The notes beneath the pieces were generated by a model, which was not told where the DNA came from, ran no database searches, and saw only the letters and a program-made list of their open reading frames with translations. Shown here piece after piece: positions 41,752 to 53,909 of a stretch of DNA of 64,000 bases. The DNA is from Heliopora coerulea (taxonomy: Eukaryota; Cnidaria; Anthozoa; Scleralcyonacea; Helioporidae). Within the stretch, counting starts at the first letter, position 1. Each line of letters starts with the position of its first letter. The translations under genes and the position numbers were made by a program. The stretch covers positions 558,001 to 622,000 of the forward strand of contig JASJOG010000181.1 of assembly GCA_030142905.1 (NCBI GenBank), read 5' to 3'.

Positions 41752-43830
41752 CAGTCGCCGCCGCTTAAATGCAAGTCGCTTATATGCAAAAATCGCTTAT
41801 ATGCAAAAGATTTTGGAAATCCAAAACCTATTCGTATTAAAATAGGTCTTTTTGCTCTGCTTATATGCAAAACGTTTATATGCAAAAATCCGTTATATGC
41901 AAAGGAAAATTTGGTAATTTTGCATAGAAAGTTGGTTATATGCAAAAAAATTTTGCAAAAGCACTAGTTTTTCCACCAATGTTTCAAAGTTTTGCATTTT
42001 TTTTACCATGATTCATCATTCTATAAACAGCACTTAAACAAATCCCTATGATTAGCATCTTTTCTTCTACTGTTTTGATTATTTGGGTCTTTGTTTTTAT
42101 GAAAACAAAGCCTCGCTGTTAATGGCGTTTCTAAACAATATACAACAGCTAATTAGCGTCATTATTTTGACACCTACTCTTCTCAGTAAGTTAAAAACAA
42201 ATACCGCAAATGCTCGGTCTCTGAATCATTCGCCAATTCAGTCAACTTGTCCATTACGTCATACCTTACGGGTTCATTAATTAAACTCTGCCTTAAATTT
42301 TACATTCACGTTTCAAAATGCCAACTCGAAAGACGCTAACGCTCGCTGAAAAACTTGAAGTTATCAAAGCATTTGAAAAAAATCCTTCACAGTCTCAGAA
42401 AGAAACTGCTGAGAAGTATTGAGTCAGTATCGCGACCATTAGCCGAATTCTAAAAAGCAAAATGTCACTTCAGTCAACAAGCGAAAAAGTGGAAAATCTT
42501 AGCCGAAAAAGACAACGTACAAGCGCAGACCCTGATGTTGATGAAGCCTTATTTACCTGGTTTCGACGAGCAAGTACTATACAGGGAATACCAATCTTTG
42601 GTGACTTTCTTAAGGAAAAAGCGCTTTTCTTTGCTAGAAGTTTGAATGTCGAAAACTTCAACGCTTCTGATGGCTGGCTTGAGCGATGGAAAACTCGATA
42701 TAATGTGGTTTTTAAGAAAGCTCAAGGTGAAAAAAGAGATGCAGACACCCCCACTTCCGAGACATCGCTGAAAGAAACATTACTAAATATTCTAAGCCGT
42801 TACAGCGAAAACGATATCTTTAATGCGGGCGAAACTGGACTGTATTACAGACTTCTTCCGGACAGATCTCACGTTTTAAAAGAAGAAAATCTCGCTGGTG
42901 GTAAGAAGAACAAAGCCCGAGTGACCATTCTAGTTTGTGCAAATATGAATGGTACGGAGAAGCTGCCACTCCTAATGATCGAAAGAGTAAAAAACCAAGA
43001 TCTTTTCGTGGCTGCAAAACTTTACCGTGCACGTATGATTCAAATGCCAATGCATGGATGACGGGGAAGATATTCGAGGGCTGGTTGAAGAAATGGGGCA
43101 ACGAATTACGCAAAGCAAAACGGACAATCGCCTTAATAGTTGACAACTGCACGGCGCATCCACCAGATATAACACTCACAAACATTAAACTTGTTTTCCT
43201 TCCACCAAATGTCACAAGTCTTATCCAACCGTGTGACCAAGGAATCATCAAGGCGCTGAAAGCCCACTATCGTAAAGCCATGATTAAGAGATTGGTTGCT
43301 GCCATTGATGCCGGATTGTGTGAAGATGTTAGCGCATTTTCTAAGAAATTTGATTTGCTTGATGCTATGAATGCAATTGTCGCCTCCTGGTCTGAAATCA
43401 CTGCGAAAACCATTGCAAACTGCTTCCATCATGCAGGTTTTGTATCAAGAGATGGTGGTGGTGATGAAGATTTGTTTGACGAATGACATGAAATTCCGTT
43501 GGCTCAGCATATAAAGGCAAACATCAATAGACATTTATCTTAGAAAGTAAGAGCATTTGTTTTGTATATTCATGTAACTTAAGTGTGCTACAGTAATAAA
43601 TAAGTTTTTGGAATTCTTATTATTAATTTTGTTTCGTGTCATTAAGTTGAAACGGGATTTGATTATACTGACTTCTCATGTTTCGCATACAAATCACCGG
43701 TCATTTACATTATGTAAATATGAATTTTGCTCGATGCGCGTCCTAGGAACGAATCCGCTTATATGCAAAATCCGCTTACATGCAAAAATGTAGTTGGCAA
43801 AAACATTTTGCATATAAGCGGCGGCGACTG
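41752..43830 (+). mobile_element. Pogo/Tigger-like DNA transposon
   Basis: 2079 bp flanked by TA on both sides (41750-41751 and 43831-43832). Terminal inverted repeats begin CAGTCGCCGCCGCTTA on each strand. Subterminal repeats of TTATATGCAAAA occur about seven times at 41759-41955 and three times near the right end. Contains one transposase gene. Confidence 0.92.
42318..43486 (+). pseudogene. Pogo/Tigger transposase (HTH-psq, CENP-B HTH, DDE_1), broken
   Basis: ATG 42318 (MPTRKTLTLAEKLEVIKAFE) opens a psq-type HTH; TGA at 42420-42422 breaks it. The CENP-B-type HTH follows (LFTWFRRASTIQGIPIFGD, NASDGWLERWKTRYNV). DDE region: the first catalytic position is Gly (NAGETGLYY, usually Asp), then IVDNCTAHP and QPCDQGIIKALKAHYR. 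A frameshift lies between about 42975 and 43010. About 390 codons in total. The enzyme would cut and paste the element at TA sites. The missing first Asp, the stop and the frameshift make it inactive. Confidence 0.9.
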
Positions 43831-43929
43831 TATATATATATATATATATAGAAAGATATACACAAAGCGAAATTTTTTCTCCCTGGTCACCACGCGTGTA
43901 ACAGGACTCTACGCACGTCAAGATTAGTA
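43831..43929. repeat. (TA)n and module shared with 26.5 and 35.4 kb
   Basis: A TA run, then gaaagatatacacaaagcg, ttttttctccctggtcacca, gcgtgtaacaggactc and cacgtcaagattagtaccc. It matches 26495-26583 and the reverse complement of 35381-35430. Confidence 0.75.
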
Positions 43930-43986
43930 CCCTTGCCCGCTCGGGCCCTTCGGCCCTCGCACCGCGCTTCGCGGGGTGGGCGAGGG
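43930..43986. repeat. 57-bp GC-rich cruciform module, copy 2
   Basis: Inverted copy of 35324-35380 with two or three substitutions; the outer CCC(T/C)(T/C)GCCC stem and both inner hairpins are kept, one as accgcgc-ttc-gcggggt. Confidence 0.75.
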
Positions 43987-44216
43987 AATTAGATGCAGAG
44001 CCGGCAAAAACTTGGTTCAATCAGGTTCATGAACAATATCACCATGTCTGGGGCAGATTGCAACCGATCTAAAGTACCGATCACTTGAACTGACACAACA
44101 GAAGACACAAAAAGCCATAATTTTGAATAAAAGACTGAGCCAAACAAAACAAATGGTTATCATTTTTAAGAACATAAATTCAAACGGACACAGTGTGTAC
44201 AGATACAGAGTCACCA

Positions 44217-44465
44217 CAGGGGCATATCCAGAATTTTGAGAAAGAAGGGCGCAAAATTATTTTACGAATTCATTTTCACAATGTGGCATTTTCATGGGGA
44301 ATTTTTATGCTACTGCCGTTTCTCGGTGTTTTTTGAATCTGAATTTCTTGTTGGTCGACACGTAACACATGTTTAATGCTTGTGTTTTGTAACTGAGCAA
44401 AAGAAATCATACGGCAACTTATCAAAAAAGAGGGGGGGATGCGCGGCCGCCTAAATCCGCCTTTG
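44217..44465. mobile_element. hAT-like short element (MITE)
   Basis: Ends caggggcatatccagaa and, on the opposite strand, caaaggcggatttagg, with a G-run near the right end. This matches the CAGNGGCGGATCCAG-type termini of non-autonomous hAT elements. The target duplication is not clear. Confidence 0.5.
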
Positions 44466-45440
44466 CACCAGCAAATAACAGAAAGCATTTAACCAAAGTT
44501 CGAAAAGCAAGCTTGTGTCATCCCTAATAACGTAAAGGTGAAATTACGTAATTGTGTTTAATTAGTCACTGCACCCTTTTGTTGCTTTTTGATTATGTAT
44601 CTTAAATTTGCAGTACGTTCCAAATCGTGCACATATTTTTATATAATTTTTTTTAAAGAACCTTACCTTCCAATGTCCTTGCATGGTCTTATTAATGCTT
44701 TAAGCCTATATTTACAGAATGGATGACCAATCCTTTGGCAAAGGCATCGAAAGAACTTGATTCAGGCTTGGTGCTAGAATAATGGCTAAAAGCGACTTTC
44801 ATTCAATGATTTCTATTAATTTTCGGCTCTGTTTTCCAGAGGTACATATCTCAGTTGAATGGGTTAAATGCAGTTTAACGCACCCACTTATTAATTAGGC
44901 AATCGGAGGGTAAACCCTGACCCAAACTCTAATCCTAACCCATAACTTATCTCTAGGCCTAAGCCTAACGTTAACCCCAACTTAAAAGGTCAGTGGATTA
45001 TTGGGATCTGCTAAACTGCACTTTAGCCAATCAAATTTGTAGACAGTAACTCCAAAAACAGTAAAAATATTTGATTCATAACGAAAAAAAAAGGATTAAA
45101 ACTATTCTGAATCATGTCAAGTTAGTGTATATTAAGGATTTACTGTATTGACACTTATCCTATTGCCTCTGGCTGGCAATCCATGCGGGTTCAGGCTTCA
45201 ACAATTCATAAAAAATGGGCCATCGTTGTGTGACCATAACTCATTGATGCATTTTCCTCATCCTTGCTTGGATACTAAAGCAAAAGCAACATTAAATTCA
45301 GAGCATTTAACTGTGTGGTAATTCTATATTTAAAACTAGGTGATCCAGTAGTTGGTTTATTCGATTAGTTGCTCAGATGCATACTCTTTCCCATCAGATT
45401 ACTAAATTTTACTAATAGTCATTACTGTTACAATTACATA
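44466..45440. other. No gene seen; degenerate telomere-like words
   Basis: 44912-44985 holds scattered taaccct, cctaaccc and cctaagcctaac words, too irregular to call a telomeric array. No ORF of note. Confidence 0.4.
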
Positions 45441-45648
45441 AGATAGATGAATGATCATCAAGAGTTCAAGACCTATACTCAGAAAAACGATTTCTGAGCC
45501 CCAGACGGGGATCGAACCCGCAACCTTCTGATGACCGGTGAGACGCTCTAACCATTGAGCTACCAAGACTCAGATGGTGAGCTAAGGGGCAAGTTCGATA
45601 TATATGTGCGACCTAAGCGGAAGCCACTATATGATCATTCATCTATCT
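45441..45648. mobile_element. 208-bp element with perfect 17-bp inverted termini around a tRNA-like sequence
   Basis: Arms agatagatgaatgatca (45441-45457) and its exact reverse complement (45632-45648). The interior contains a tRNA-like sequence on the minus strand. No ORF. It looks like a SINE/MITE composite; how it moves is unknown. Confidence 0.7.
45498..45569 (-). tRNA. tRNA-like sequence, possible anticodon GGT (Thr); probably SINE-derived
   Basis: 72 nt folding by eye as a cloverleaf. Acceptor GTCTTGG / CTGGGGC (with G-T pairs), then TA, D arm GCTC-loop-GAGC, anticodon arm TCTCA-CCGGTCA-TCAGA (one mismatch), 5-nt variable loop, T arm GCGGG-TTCGATC-CCCGT. A and B boxes of the internal Pol III promoter are good (TAGCTCAATGG and GGTTCGATCCC). 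The weak acceptor and its position inside a small mobile element argue for a tRNA-derived repeat rather than a working tRNA gene. Confidence 0.55.
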
Positions 45649-45699
45649 GAAGATATATCCAAGCTGTCATGTTTCTAAAAGATAAAACTGCATTGCAAT

Positions 45700-45843
45700 T
45701 ACAACCACTTTTACCGCATCTACTCCTACCACTACAACAACTACTACAACTTTTCCAACCGGTAACATTACTATTACTACTACAATTACTTCTACTGCAA
45801 CCACGACCACTATCATCACAATTACCATAACTATTACTATTAT
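45700..45843. repeat. ACT/ATT trinucleotide-rich tract
   Basis: Imperfect (ACT)n and (ATT)n, interrupted by the hAT-like element at 45844 and resuming at 46124-46310; a further (ATT)n tract lies at 46525-46640. Confidence 0.85.
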
Positions 45844-46123
45844 CAGGGGCGGACTGGGCTCGGAACTTTTATCGGGAAGTGTTGTGGGAACGACCCACCA
45901 TCAGTATTTTGGGAAGAGGAGGCATGTTTAGGGGGGTCCGAAGGCATGCTCCTCCGGAAAATTTTGACATTCAGAGTCTCAGAAATGCTATTTCCTGCAT
46001 TTTGAGAGGTGATTTTTAAGAAATCTGAAGGATGTTAAATGTTATGAAAACGGCCCAGCGGCCCTCAGATCGACCGGCCCACTGGGCATACTCTCGGTAC
46101 TCCATATGGCCAGTCAGCTACTG
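45844..46123. mobile_element. hAT-like short element inserted in the trinucleotide tract
   Basis: 280 bp from CAGGGGCGGACTGGG to ...GGCCAGTCAGCTACTG, with hAT-like CAG...CTG inverted ends. Flanking octamers actattat and aatattac agree at six of eight positions. Confidence 0.65.
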
Positions 46124-46640
46124 AATATTACTGTCTCTGTTGCTAGTACTATTACTATTACTATTACTATTATCATTACTATTATTATTACTATTACTGT
46201 TACTATTATATTACTGTGACTACTACGACTACGAGTACGATTAGAACTATGACTATGACTATGACTATTACTGCCATTACTATTATTGCTGCTACTATGG
46301 TTGCTATTACTAAAACTGTAATTTAAATTTCAACTTAGATTCCTTGTTCTGGACAGTCATGTAAAGTCTCGTCCCAAGACTTCAGATATTAAGCATTTTT
46401 CTTAAAACTGCTACTCAACTAGAAGGAGTAGATCTTTTTCAAAAGACTCATAATATATGTTTCTTGGTATTGCCCCAAATTCTCCAACAACTGCTGGTGT
46501 AATTCTTCATTCTTTTTGCACATTATTAATATTATTATTATCATTATTATTATCATTATTATTATCATTATTATTATCATTATTATTATCATCATTATTG
46601 TTATCATTGTAATTTTTATTGTTGTTATTATGATTATTAG

Positions 46641-49600
46641 ATCACCGACGTTGTCGTCAAGTTACCTAATGGAGCCATGGTAATCTGGGTTATGTTCACA
46701 TTGCCACTTGCCAGGTCGGGAAGATGAGCAAGAGACCAGATTGACCACAAACGTCTTGCTTATACCCTTTTCAAAGAAGACAGATCAGCAGAAAGTGATA
46801 ATCTGTGAAACCATCACAAAGAATGTTTACTCTTGAGTTTCTGAGGTGTTGGCCCAAACCTTAATGAGGCTGATCACAACAGCTTGCGGCTCAAATTTAA
46901 AACTTTTAAACTGGAGTAAGAATACAATTGCAGAAGGATTAAATGTACAATAGCTTGAGTAATAAAAGAGCAAAAATTGGGATTGAATAGGGATACGCCA
47001 AGAACTTTGAATTGGCTGCTAAGTATAGAAAATGAAACCCGCGAGTGTAGACCTAACAGACAAGTATAGTCATTTTGACATATGCAGGAGTAGTCATTTC
47101 TGTACAAGAAACCTAATCTTAAAAATTAATGTCAAAAAATAAACTGTCAATGTTGAAAAATAAACGCAGTAAACCGAAAGGGATGAGAGCATTTGTTAAA
47201 TATTTTTATGAACAGATTGTAGGATTGAGGCACTAATATGCACATCGTCTTAAATGTCACTCAGCAACTGAGGGTGTACATACTGTGTATGTTATTGACA
47301 GACTTTAATCAATCACTAATTTGCATATTCGGTAAAATTCTTTCTTTTTTTTTTGTCTAAAAATTGGTTTCTCTGAAAGGATTCAAACGACTTATAACTT
47401 TTGTTTAACGCATTAATAGTTCCAGAGATATCTTCACATTAACATGAATACTTTTAAGCATGGCCGTGAAAAACACTGATGACATCAAATCGGAAACGAA
47501 TTTTACTTCCGGGCTAAATTGTGTCGTTGCTGAGGGATTCGAAAGGTGTGTTGAAACATTTGTTTTTCGGTGTTCTTTAAGATGTCTACTTGTAGTTCTA
47601 ACTGAGACAAAAGGTTGATGCAATTTCATTCAAATTTTGACTTAACAGACGAATTGGAGGTGCAGTGCGAATAGTCACTAACACGTGGGCGATTTTGCGT
47701 AGAGAAGTTTCTGTCTTACAAAGATGAACCCATTCCCAACGAAGAACGGATTTGCCAAAGCGACGAAGATTTGGAACGAGAAGAAACACGTTGTAGGGCT
47801 CGTAAGAAACGATTGACCGGGGAACCTTCGTAAAGAAGCTGGCAAGTTTTGTAAAAATATGTTTTCTGTTATTGCGCTTAGACGACTCCGGTCTTACAAA
47901 ACATGTTGATACCGGAGGAGAAGCATGGAGAAATAGATTAAAGGAGCATGGTGTTTTCATGGAGCTTTTATGCTATGCAATGAGTAATTGTCCAATTTCT
48001 CACGGATAATTTCATTCTTAGGAGTCGGTTTTCTTTCTGCAAATCTTTTAAGGCGTCTTGTATAAATACATGACGAACTGAGGCACACGGATCATTTGGT
48101 TCGTATTTCATCTCGCATTTATAAGAGTTGTGTGACAATGTGTTGATTTTTTGCAGGTCTGTTGTATAGTTCATTTGCTTCTCTATTTATACACATAGAC
48201 GGATTGCCAGTCCTGTCGGATTATTCACATTAGTTCCGTCTATCAAGACGAACTAAGCGGATAGTTCGTCTTGACGAATAGTTCGTGCACTTGGCAGTAT
48301 TTATACACACACAAAGTATCAGACTAAGTAAAAATGTTTGCCCGACTTCGCACAATTGGATTATCCGCCTCCAGTAAAAATTCAGCCAATATTATCTCTG
48401 AAGTATCAATTTACGGGGTAGCGTTATTCGTCTCCCTTCAGTGACTAGGGAAAGAGATAGCAAGGAACTGAGCCGAAGTAGACGTACATAGAACAGTTCA
48501 GAGAATGTGGATTTTATAGATAATTATTTATGCAAATAGATTGGTATTTTTACAACATTTCCCAGCTGAGCTGTATCAGTAATGCCGCTGAGATCTGTTG
48601 CTTGGTTTGTGTCAATTTCTTGCACTTCCAGCAAATCCGAAGGTCTGCCTTGTCGCTTTTTGTCTAATCAAGCAATATTTTCCCCCCAAATAAGCAACTG
48701 CTTAATCAAATTGACTTGTAAGGTATTGATTTATCGACAATAGTTTGTCCATTTTGTGTTTGCATTGAATCGGTAATACCGCTCTTTCTGAAAGTTCAAC
48801 TTCGGTAGCTTCTTGATATATGGATGGGTAATCTGTCAATCCTTTGTCACCCTTCTTGAGCGGAGGTGTATACCTTTTTATTATCTTTTTTTTTTCCCCT
48901 GGCCAACAATCGCTTCACACGAAATCATTAGGATTAAACCCATCTTGAGTTCAGGCATGATGTGCTTGTCACCTCCCACTTAGCACGTTTGCATTTGGCA
49001 ACGTGTACTCACTGTTAGCCTCACTTTTGCTTTAGCTTCTGGCTTCGAATCGTTTGCTAAATGCATCTACATGAACTGTTATACCGTTTGCTGGATCTGG
49101 CGCGTTTGAACACCCGAAAATAGCGCAGCGTGAAGACATTTCGTCTTCGCAGTTCACAGTTGCGGCGTCTAATATATTTCCGTTTTCGATTTGACGTCAA
49201 TCGCCGAGGTAAGAACATGGACTCCAAGACTGCCAGCTATGCTTCCAAAACTCCTATTTTTGTCTGTGTTTGGAGTAAAACATCTGTAGAAGTTTTTGTC
49301 CTTTAATAGAAAGTTATATATCATTTAAATCCTTGGAACGCAGCCGATTTTTGAAATAAAAGGTAAAATTTTCTGCATATGCACGATAGAAATGGTTGGC
49401 ATTCGATGTGTCAAGAGGCCCCTTCCAATATTAAGCTTTCCTTTTAATCAGGCTTTTCATTAGGAGATAGACATTATTGTAGTAAGGCTTATGAAAGCTT
49501 AGTTTAGCAAAATATTGAATTAACGATCTATCTCCAAGTACCTGTAATACACAAGACGTTAAGGAACTGCTGTAACTGAAAACAGGAAATACCATTGAGA

Positions 49601-50514
49601 GCAAAGGCCTTCATTAGAGTGAAATGTCAATAAAGTTTCTTTACTTAAAATGTCACTATTTTCTTCTCTTAGTTTAAGCAAGTCCTCAATCTTTCGGCTT
49701 TTTTTCTTGCCATCTTGCACTACATTACTTACGCTATATTCTGCTTTTATACCAAAACCATATTCTGATCACACCTTGAAAACAGTTTAACAGATTATAT
49801 GATCAACAGACGATACAGCAAGATTCCCTTTCATTTTCTTGACTATGTTGCTGAAGTGATTTAACTATGTTCTATGTTATTTTCTTGACTATGTTATTTA
49901 AGACCTATGTAATATATCACGAACTAAACCATCTAACACTGTAATAAGTAGTATTTTCTATTATGTAATATACAATTTTATACCTGGTATTAACTATTTG
50001 CCAGCACAATATCTCTATTGATGAGTAAAATCATCTGGTTTTCGTTAAAGTGAATCAATTATAGGAGACTGATTCTGCCAAGAAAGAGTAAATGTGAATC
50101 TGTTTCAATACGATTTCAGAAAACATCTTTAAGCCATTTGGTGAGACACCTAACTCTGCAAAATGGAATGATTTCACATTGGCTAGAATAAATTCTGAAA
50201 TGCTCCTTTGTCCCTCAATGGGTCAGTATCTATTATTTTGCACTATGTAAATTGTGAAAATATGACGTCCACCAACGTTGTCTGAAGTTTTCATCTTGAT
50301 ATTTGTAAGAAGCTCAAAGAAAGTACATCAAAATTGAAAAATACTTAAAGGGGATACGAACTGGATCACTTCTTATCAAACTCATTAATAATTCATAAAG
50401 CAAAAACAAATGAAATACATAATTAATCAGTTATTAGAAATCGGAGGCAGATTACAGCTGAATTTTCCCAACTTTCAGCTGGATTTTCGCCTAAAATACT
50501 GATTCATTTGAGAA
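46641..50514. other. Long stretch without recognised genes
   Basis: Only short ORFs without domain signal. One notable site is a perfect 13-bp inverted repeat with 6-base loop at 48243-48274 (tcaagacgaacta). This could be host intergenic or intronic DNA. Confidence 0.4.
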
Positions 50515-50672
50515 GTAATTTCAAACACTGATTTAATGTTCTTCCTCCGACTTCTAGATACCTCGAAACTCGTTAAAAAAAAATCAGCTTCGCCTCGTTT
50601 TTCAACTCGTTTCTCGGTATCTAGAAATCGGAGGAAGAACACCAACTCGTGTTTGAAACATTACACCTAATG
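50515..50672. repeat. Foldback hairpin, about 60-bp arms
   Basis: taatttcaaacac ... gttcttcctccga ... ctagatacc ... aaactcgtt, mirrored by aactcgttt ... ggtatctag ... tcggaggaagaac ... gtgtttgaaacatta, around a loop of about 25 bases. A MITE-like element without ORF. Confidence 0.75.
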
Positions 50673-51080
50673 GGTTGTCCTCTACCAAAAACTGGGAGAA
50701 ATTTATTTTGGAAAACTCTTGGATCTTACAATGACTAAATTTAGTGAAATACCTTGAGGAATTTTTCTATTCTTGCTAGGAACCACTTTTGCTATGAACC
50801 AGCAGTGTTCATTTGCCTTAATAGCAGGTATGGGGGTTGATTTTTTACTAAAAGAAAATACATACTTTGCATTAGTGGTGGAAAATTAATTTTTTTAAAG
50901 GGAATTCCTATGTAATCTTATGTAAAGAGTTACTTGTCAGTCAGAACTCATCAGCTCAAAGTCAGTCTTACATGTGACTCATCACTTGGTCCAGGCACGG
51001 TCACTTTTATGCCCAAGATTGCTAAACTTGATTAAAACATTCTTTTCACATTACACATCAGTGTAGATTATACATGTATG

Positions 51081-51519
51081 CAATGTTGTAACGACTCGAG
51101 TCGCAATTTTAGCAACTCAACTGGATTCGAGTCCTTTGTGAAGTATGACGTACCTCAACTCGAGCAGGTAAACCCAATAGACTTGACTCACGACTGTCGA
51201 GCTCTGCCATATTAACTCATTTCAGTCTGTACCTGATTTTCATATTTTACTCTGGCTAATGTCAGATGATGTTACTTTGGCTATCGCTAAACAATTTTAC
51301 TCTTTTCTACTCTCTTACCCTGTTGGGACTAATGGGAATTTTATGGTTTGACTCGACTAGACTCAATCAAGTAATACGATTCAAATTGACTAGAGCCAAG
51401 CCATTGACTCTACTTAACTCAACTGGATTAGACACTTAAAATATTCGTCTCTAATCGCGACTCAGTGTCTTTGTGACTGGACTTGAGACTGGAACTTGTG
51501 TTGACTTGTTACAACACTG
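51081..51519. mobile_element. Short element with CAATGTTGTAAC ends, rich in GACTC words
   Basis: Left end caatgttgtaacgactcgag; right end on the opposite strand cagtgttgtaacaagtc. The interior is dense in gactcga, caactcaactgga and similar words, as in some non-autonomous hAT repeats. No convincing target duplication. Confidence 0.5.
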
Positions 51520-52490
51520 CATATTAATGAATGAAAAAATTTTGCTGCCATTAAAGTCAACTTAATATAATGTTGAAAGTGCTTGGATGGTTCTCTGCCA
51601 TCTTTACTATCATTATAATATGCAACATGTCATGCAATATAAAGTTTGGGCTCTTTGCAAAATTACATATAGTCACATAAAACAACAAATAGGTAGAGCC
51701 AGGACCCAAAAAATGTGGATATTTTTTTCTTGGCCGCACAGTATAGTCGTGACATGTTACACTTAACCATAGGGACCAGAGCAGCATCAGGGTAAAGTAG
51801 GACCCAACCTTTTAAAAAGGAAAAAAGTGCGTCATAGTGGAAAATGCTCTTCTTTTAACAAACCCTTCGAAACCGCTAGGATATGGTAATACAGACAAAT
51901 TGTGTCTGCTTAAGAGTACACTTTTCATATATAAATGTATCCAAGGAATTTTGTGACTGCCTCTGGCTAAAGGTTGCTTTCCTGTATCCTTGGTGAAGCT
52001 GCTTGTGCACAGTAATTACTCCAGGCAAACCAATGTAATAAAGTTGACATAGATGTAACATGGTTTCGATAACTCTTCTACTTGTGACTGATCTTCTTGA
52101 CATGCGTACTCCACCAACTATATATAATACTCTGCATAGGTGTTTGTCAGTCATTTTATTTGCCCCAATATTAAATTTCAGGAGTGAAGAATGTTATTTG
52201 GGTAATAAAGGCATTGATTTGCAAATTATTATTTCCATGACTTACATGATTCATAGTCACATCACATTCCATAATTTGTTATTGCCACGGATTTATTCCC
52301 GTAATATATCAGCAAGGGCACCTAAGTATTCACCATACATAAACAGGAACTTGCTCACTACATATGCTAACTTTGGCATGACCTGACATTTAAAACAATG
52401 AATGTACATGAAAATTGTCCTCCTAGAATGACAGTATGTTAACTTATGGTGATTAGAAAATAACATGGTGTTCTCCCATAAAGTCATGCC
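51520..52490. other. No gene seen
   Basis: AT-rich, with short ORFs on both strands lacking recognisable domains. Confidence 0.4.
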
Positions 52491-53700
52491 TTATTATTAT
52501 TATTATCATTACCATTATTATTGTTTTCTCACGGCCTAGTTCTTAACCGGTTGGTAACTCACTATCAGGCTACATCCCGTATCTTAAGGTAGTAAGCTTT
52601 CACCCATCTATTCAACTATTTTCTAATACTTCTCCTAATAATTCTAGCTGTTCCTAGCAAACAAGATTTTTGAAAAGGTTCAAAACTGTCCTCCATATTT
52701 ATTCTTTTCAACCACTGAGAGAGTCTTTTTCCAACCGTTCCTAACGCTCCCACCACAATCGGTATGATAGTTACACTCCTGCAATTCCACAGTTTATTAA
52801 CTTCTCTTCTTAAGTCCTGATATTTAGCGAGTTTCTCCTTCTCCTTCTCCTCCACCCTTATGTCGAACGGACACGCGACATCTATTATCCAACAATCTCT
52901 ATTTTTCTTTTCATAAATCCCAATATCCGGCTTATTATGGTCAATATGATGATCGGCCTGTATTGGGGAATCCCACAACAGTTTCACATCATTTTTCAGC
53001 ACTCTCTCTGGAGTTTGTTCATACCATTGTGCCTTGTAGGGAAGTTTATATCTTTTGCACATGCTCCAGTGCAATACAACTGCCAATCTATCATGACGCC
53101 AAACTTTATACTGAGGCTGCGCAAGTTTTTTACACTCAGCAACAACATGGCTGATTGTTTCATCCTGTTCCCTACACATTCTACACAAAGGGGTTATATC
53201 TTGTTTATCAATTTTATTCCTTATTGCATTAGTTCGCAATGCTTGATCCTGTGCTGCTATTATTGTTCCCTCTGTTTCCTTTTTCAGAGTCCCTTTACTT
53301 AGCCAAAGGCAAGTTGCTTTATCTCGCACACTATCTGTATTCCTCATGAACTGTCCATGCAATACTTTTTCCACATATTGACTCTCCCTTTTCTCCTTGA
53401 CTTCCCCCCCGTTTTTACCCTTATCCAATATTCTTTTTTTAACAGCATTTAGCAGCCTCTCCTGACTTCCTTCAAGATATTCATTCAATCTATAAGATTC
53501 TATTGCAACACAGTCCTCGACACTAATCAATCCCCTTCCTCCATCATCTCTTTTGATGTATTATCATTACCATTATCATTATTATTACAACTCGCACACC
53601 ACCCAACTAAGGACAGTGGAAGTGGTCTCAGCCTGCTACGGGCTCCCAGCATCCCGCCAGGTAAGGCCGCAACAGACATTATTATTATTTTTATTATTTT
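52491..53700 (-). mobile_element. 3' part of an R2/NeSL-type LINE with (TAA)n tail
   Basis: Minus-strand ORF followed by a (TAA)n tail at 52491-52532. The 5' side also abuts TTA-rich sequence (53560-53590 and 53685-53720), so it sits within or beside a trinucleotide tract. Confidence 0.75.
52616..53566 (-). CDS. LINE C-terminal region with restriction-like endonuclease
   Basis: About 316 residues, open from 53566 (KRDDGGRGLISVEDC) to 52616; the first ATG is at 53530. After a connecting region, a Cys/His cluster appears (CRMCREQDETISHVVAEC, about residues 135-152 from the ATG), then the PD-(D/E)XK core (KPDIGIYEKKNRDCWIIDVA, CPFD). A Lys/Tyr segment (KEKEKLAKYQDLRREV) follows. This order is that of the C-terminal endonuclease of R2/R4/NeSL-type LINEs, which nicks target DNA. 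The frame is intact but RT and the N-terminus are missing, so it is a 5'-truncated copy. Confidence 0.85.
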
Positions 53701-53909
53701 TATTATCATTACTATTTGAATAATTTTATGGCAGAATATACTAGTGCCAATTCATCCATCATAATTTAATGCCAAAAATTGTTATAGGTGTGCCTCAGAA
53801 TGCAACCAAGTTATGACTTAATATCCAGTGTCTTGTTGTATACTCAAATTCTGAGTTCTACAGATGGCACTATTTTTTTCAATGTTTGTTTTATTTTTCA
53901 GTATGATGG

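Noticed and set aside
44912..44985. Telomere-like CCTAAC words
   Set aside because: Irregular spacing and many substitutions; too few units for an interstitial telomere call.
46525..46640. Regular ATT repeats considered as a CRISPR-like array
   Set aside because: Plain trinucleotide microsatellite without spacers; the genome is eukaryotic.
47598..47960. 120-codon minus-strand ORF
   Set aside because: No recognisable domain, no supporting neighbours and composition like surrounding non-coding DNA.
53590..53690. GC-richer segment with gccttacctggcggg on the minus strand, first considered as a U1 or spliced-leader-like RNA
   Set aside because: Similarity is limited to the short splice-site-like stretch; no Sm site or stable fold seen. 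More likely part of the LINE.
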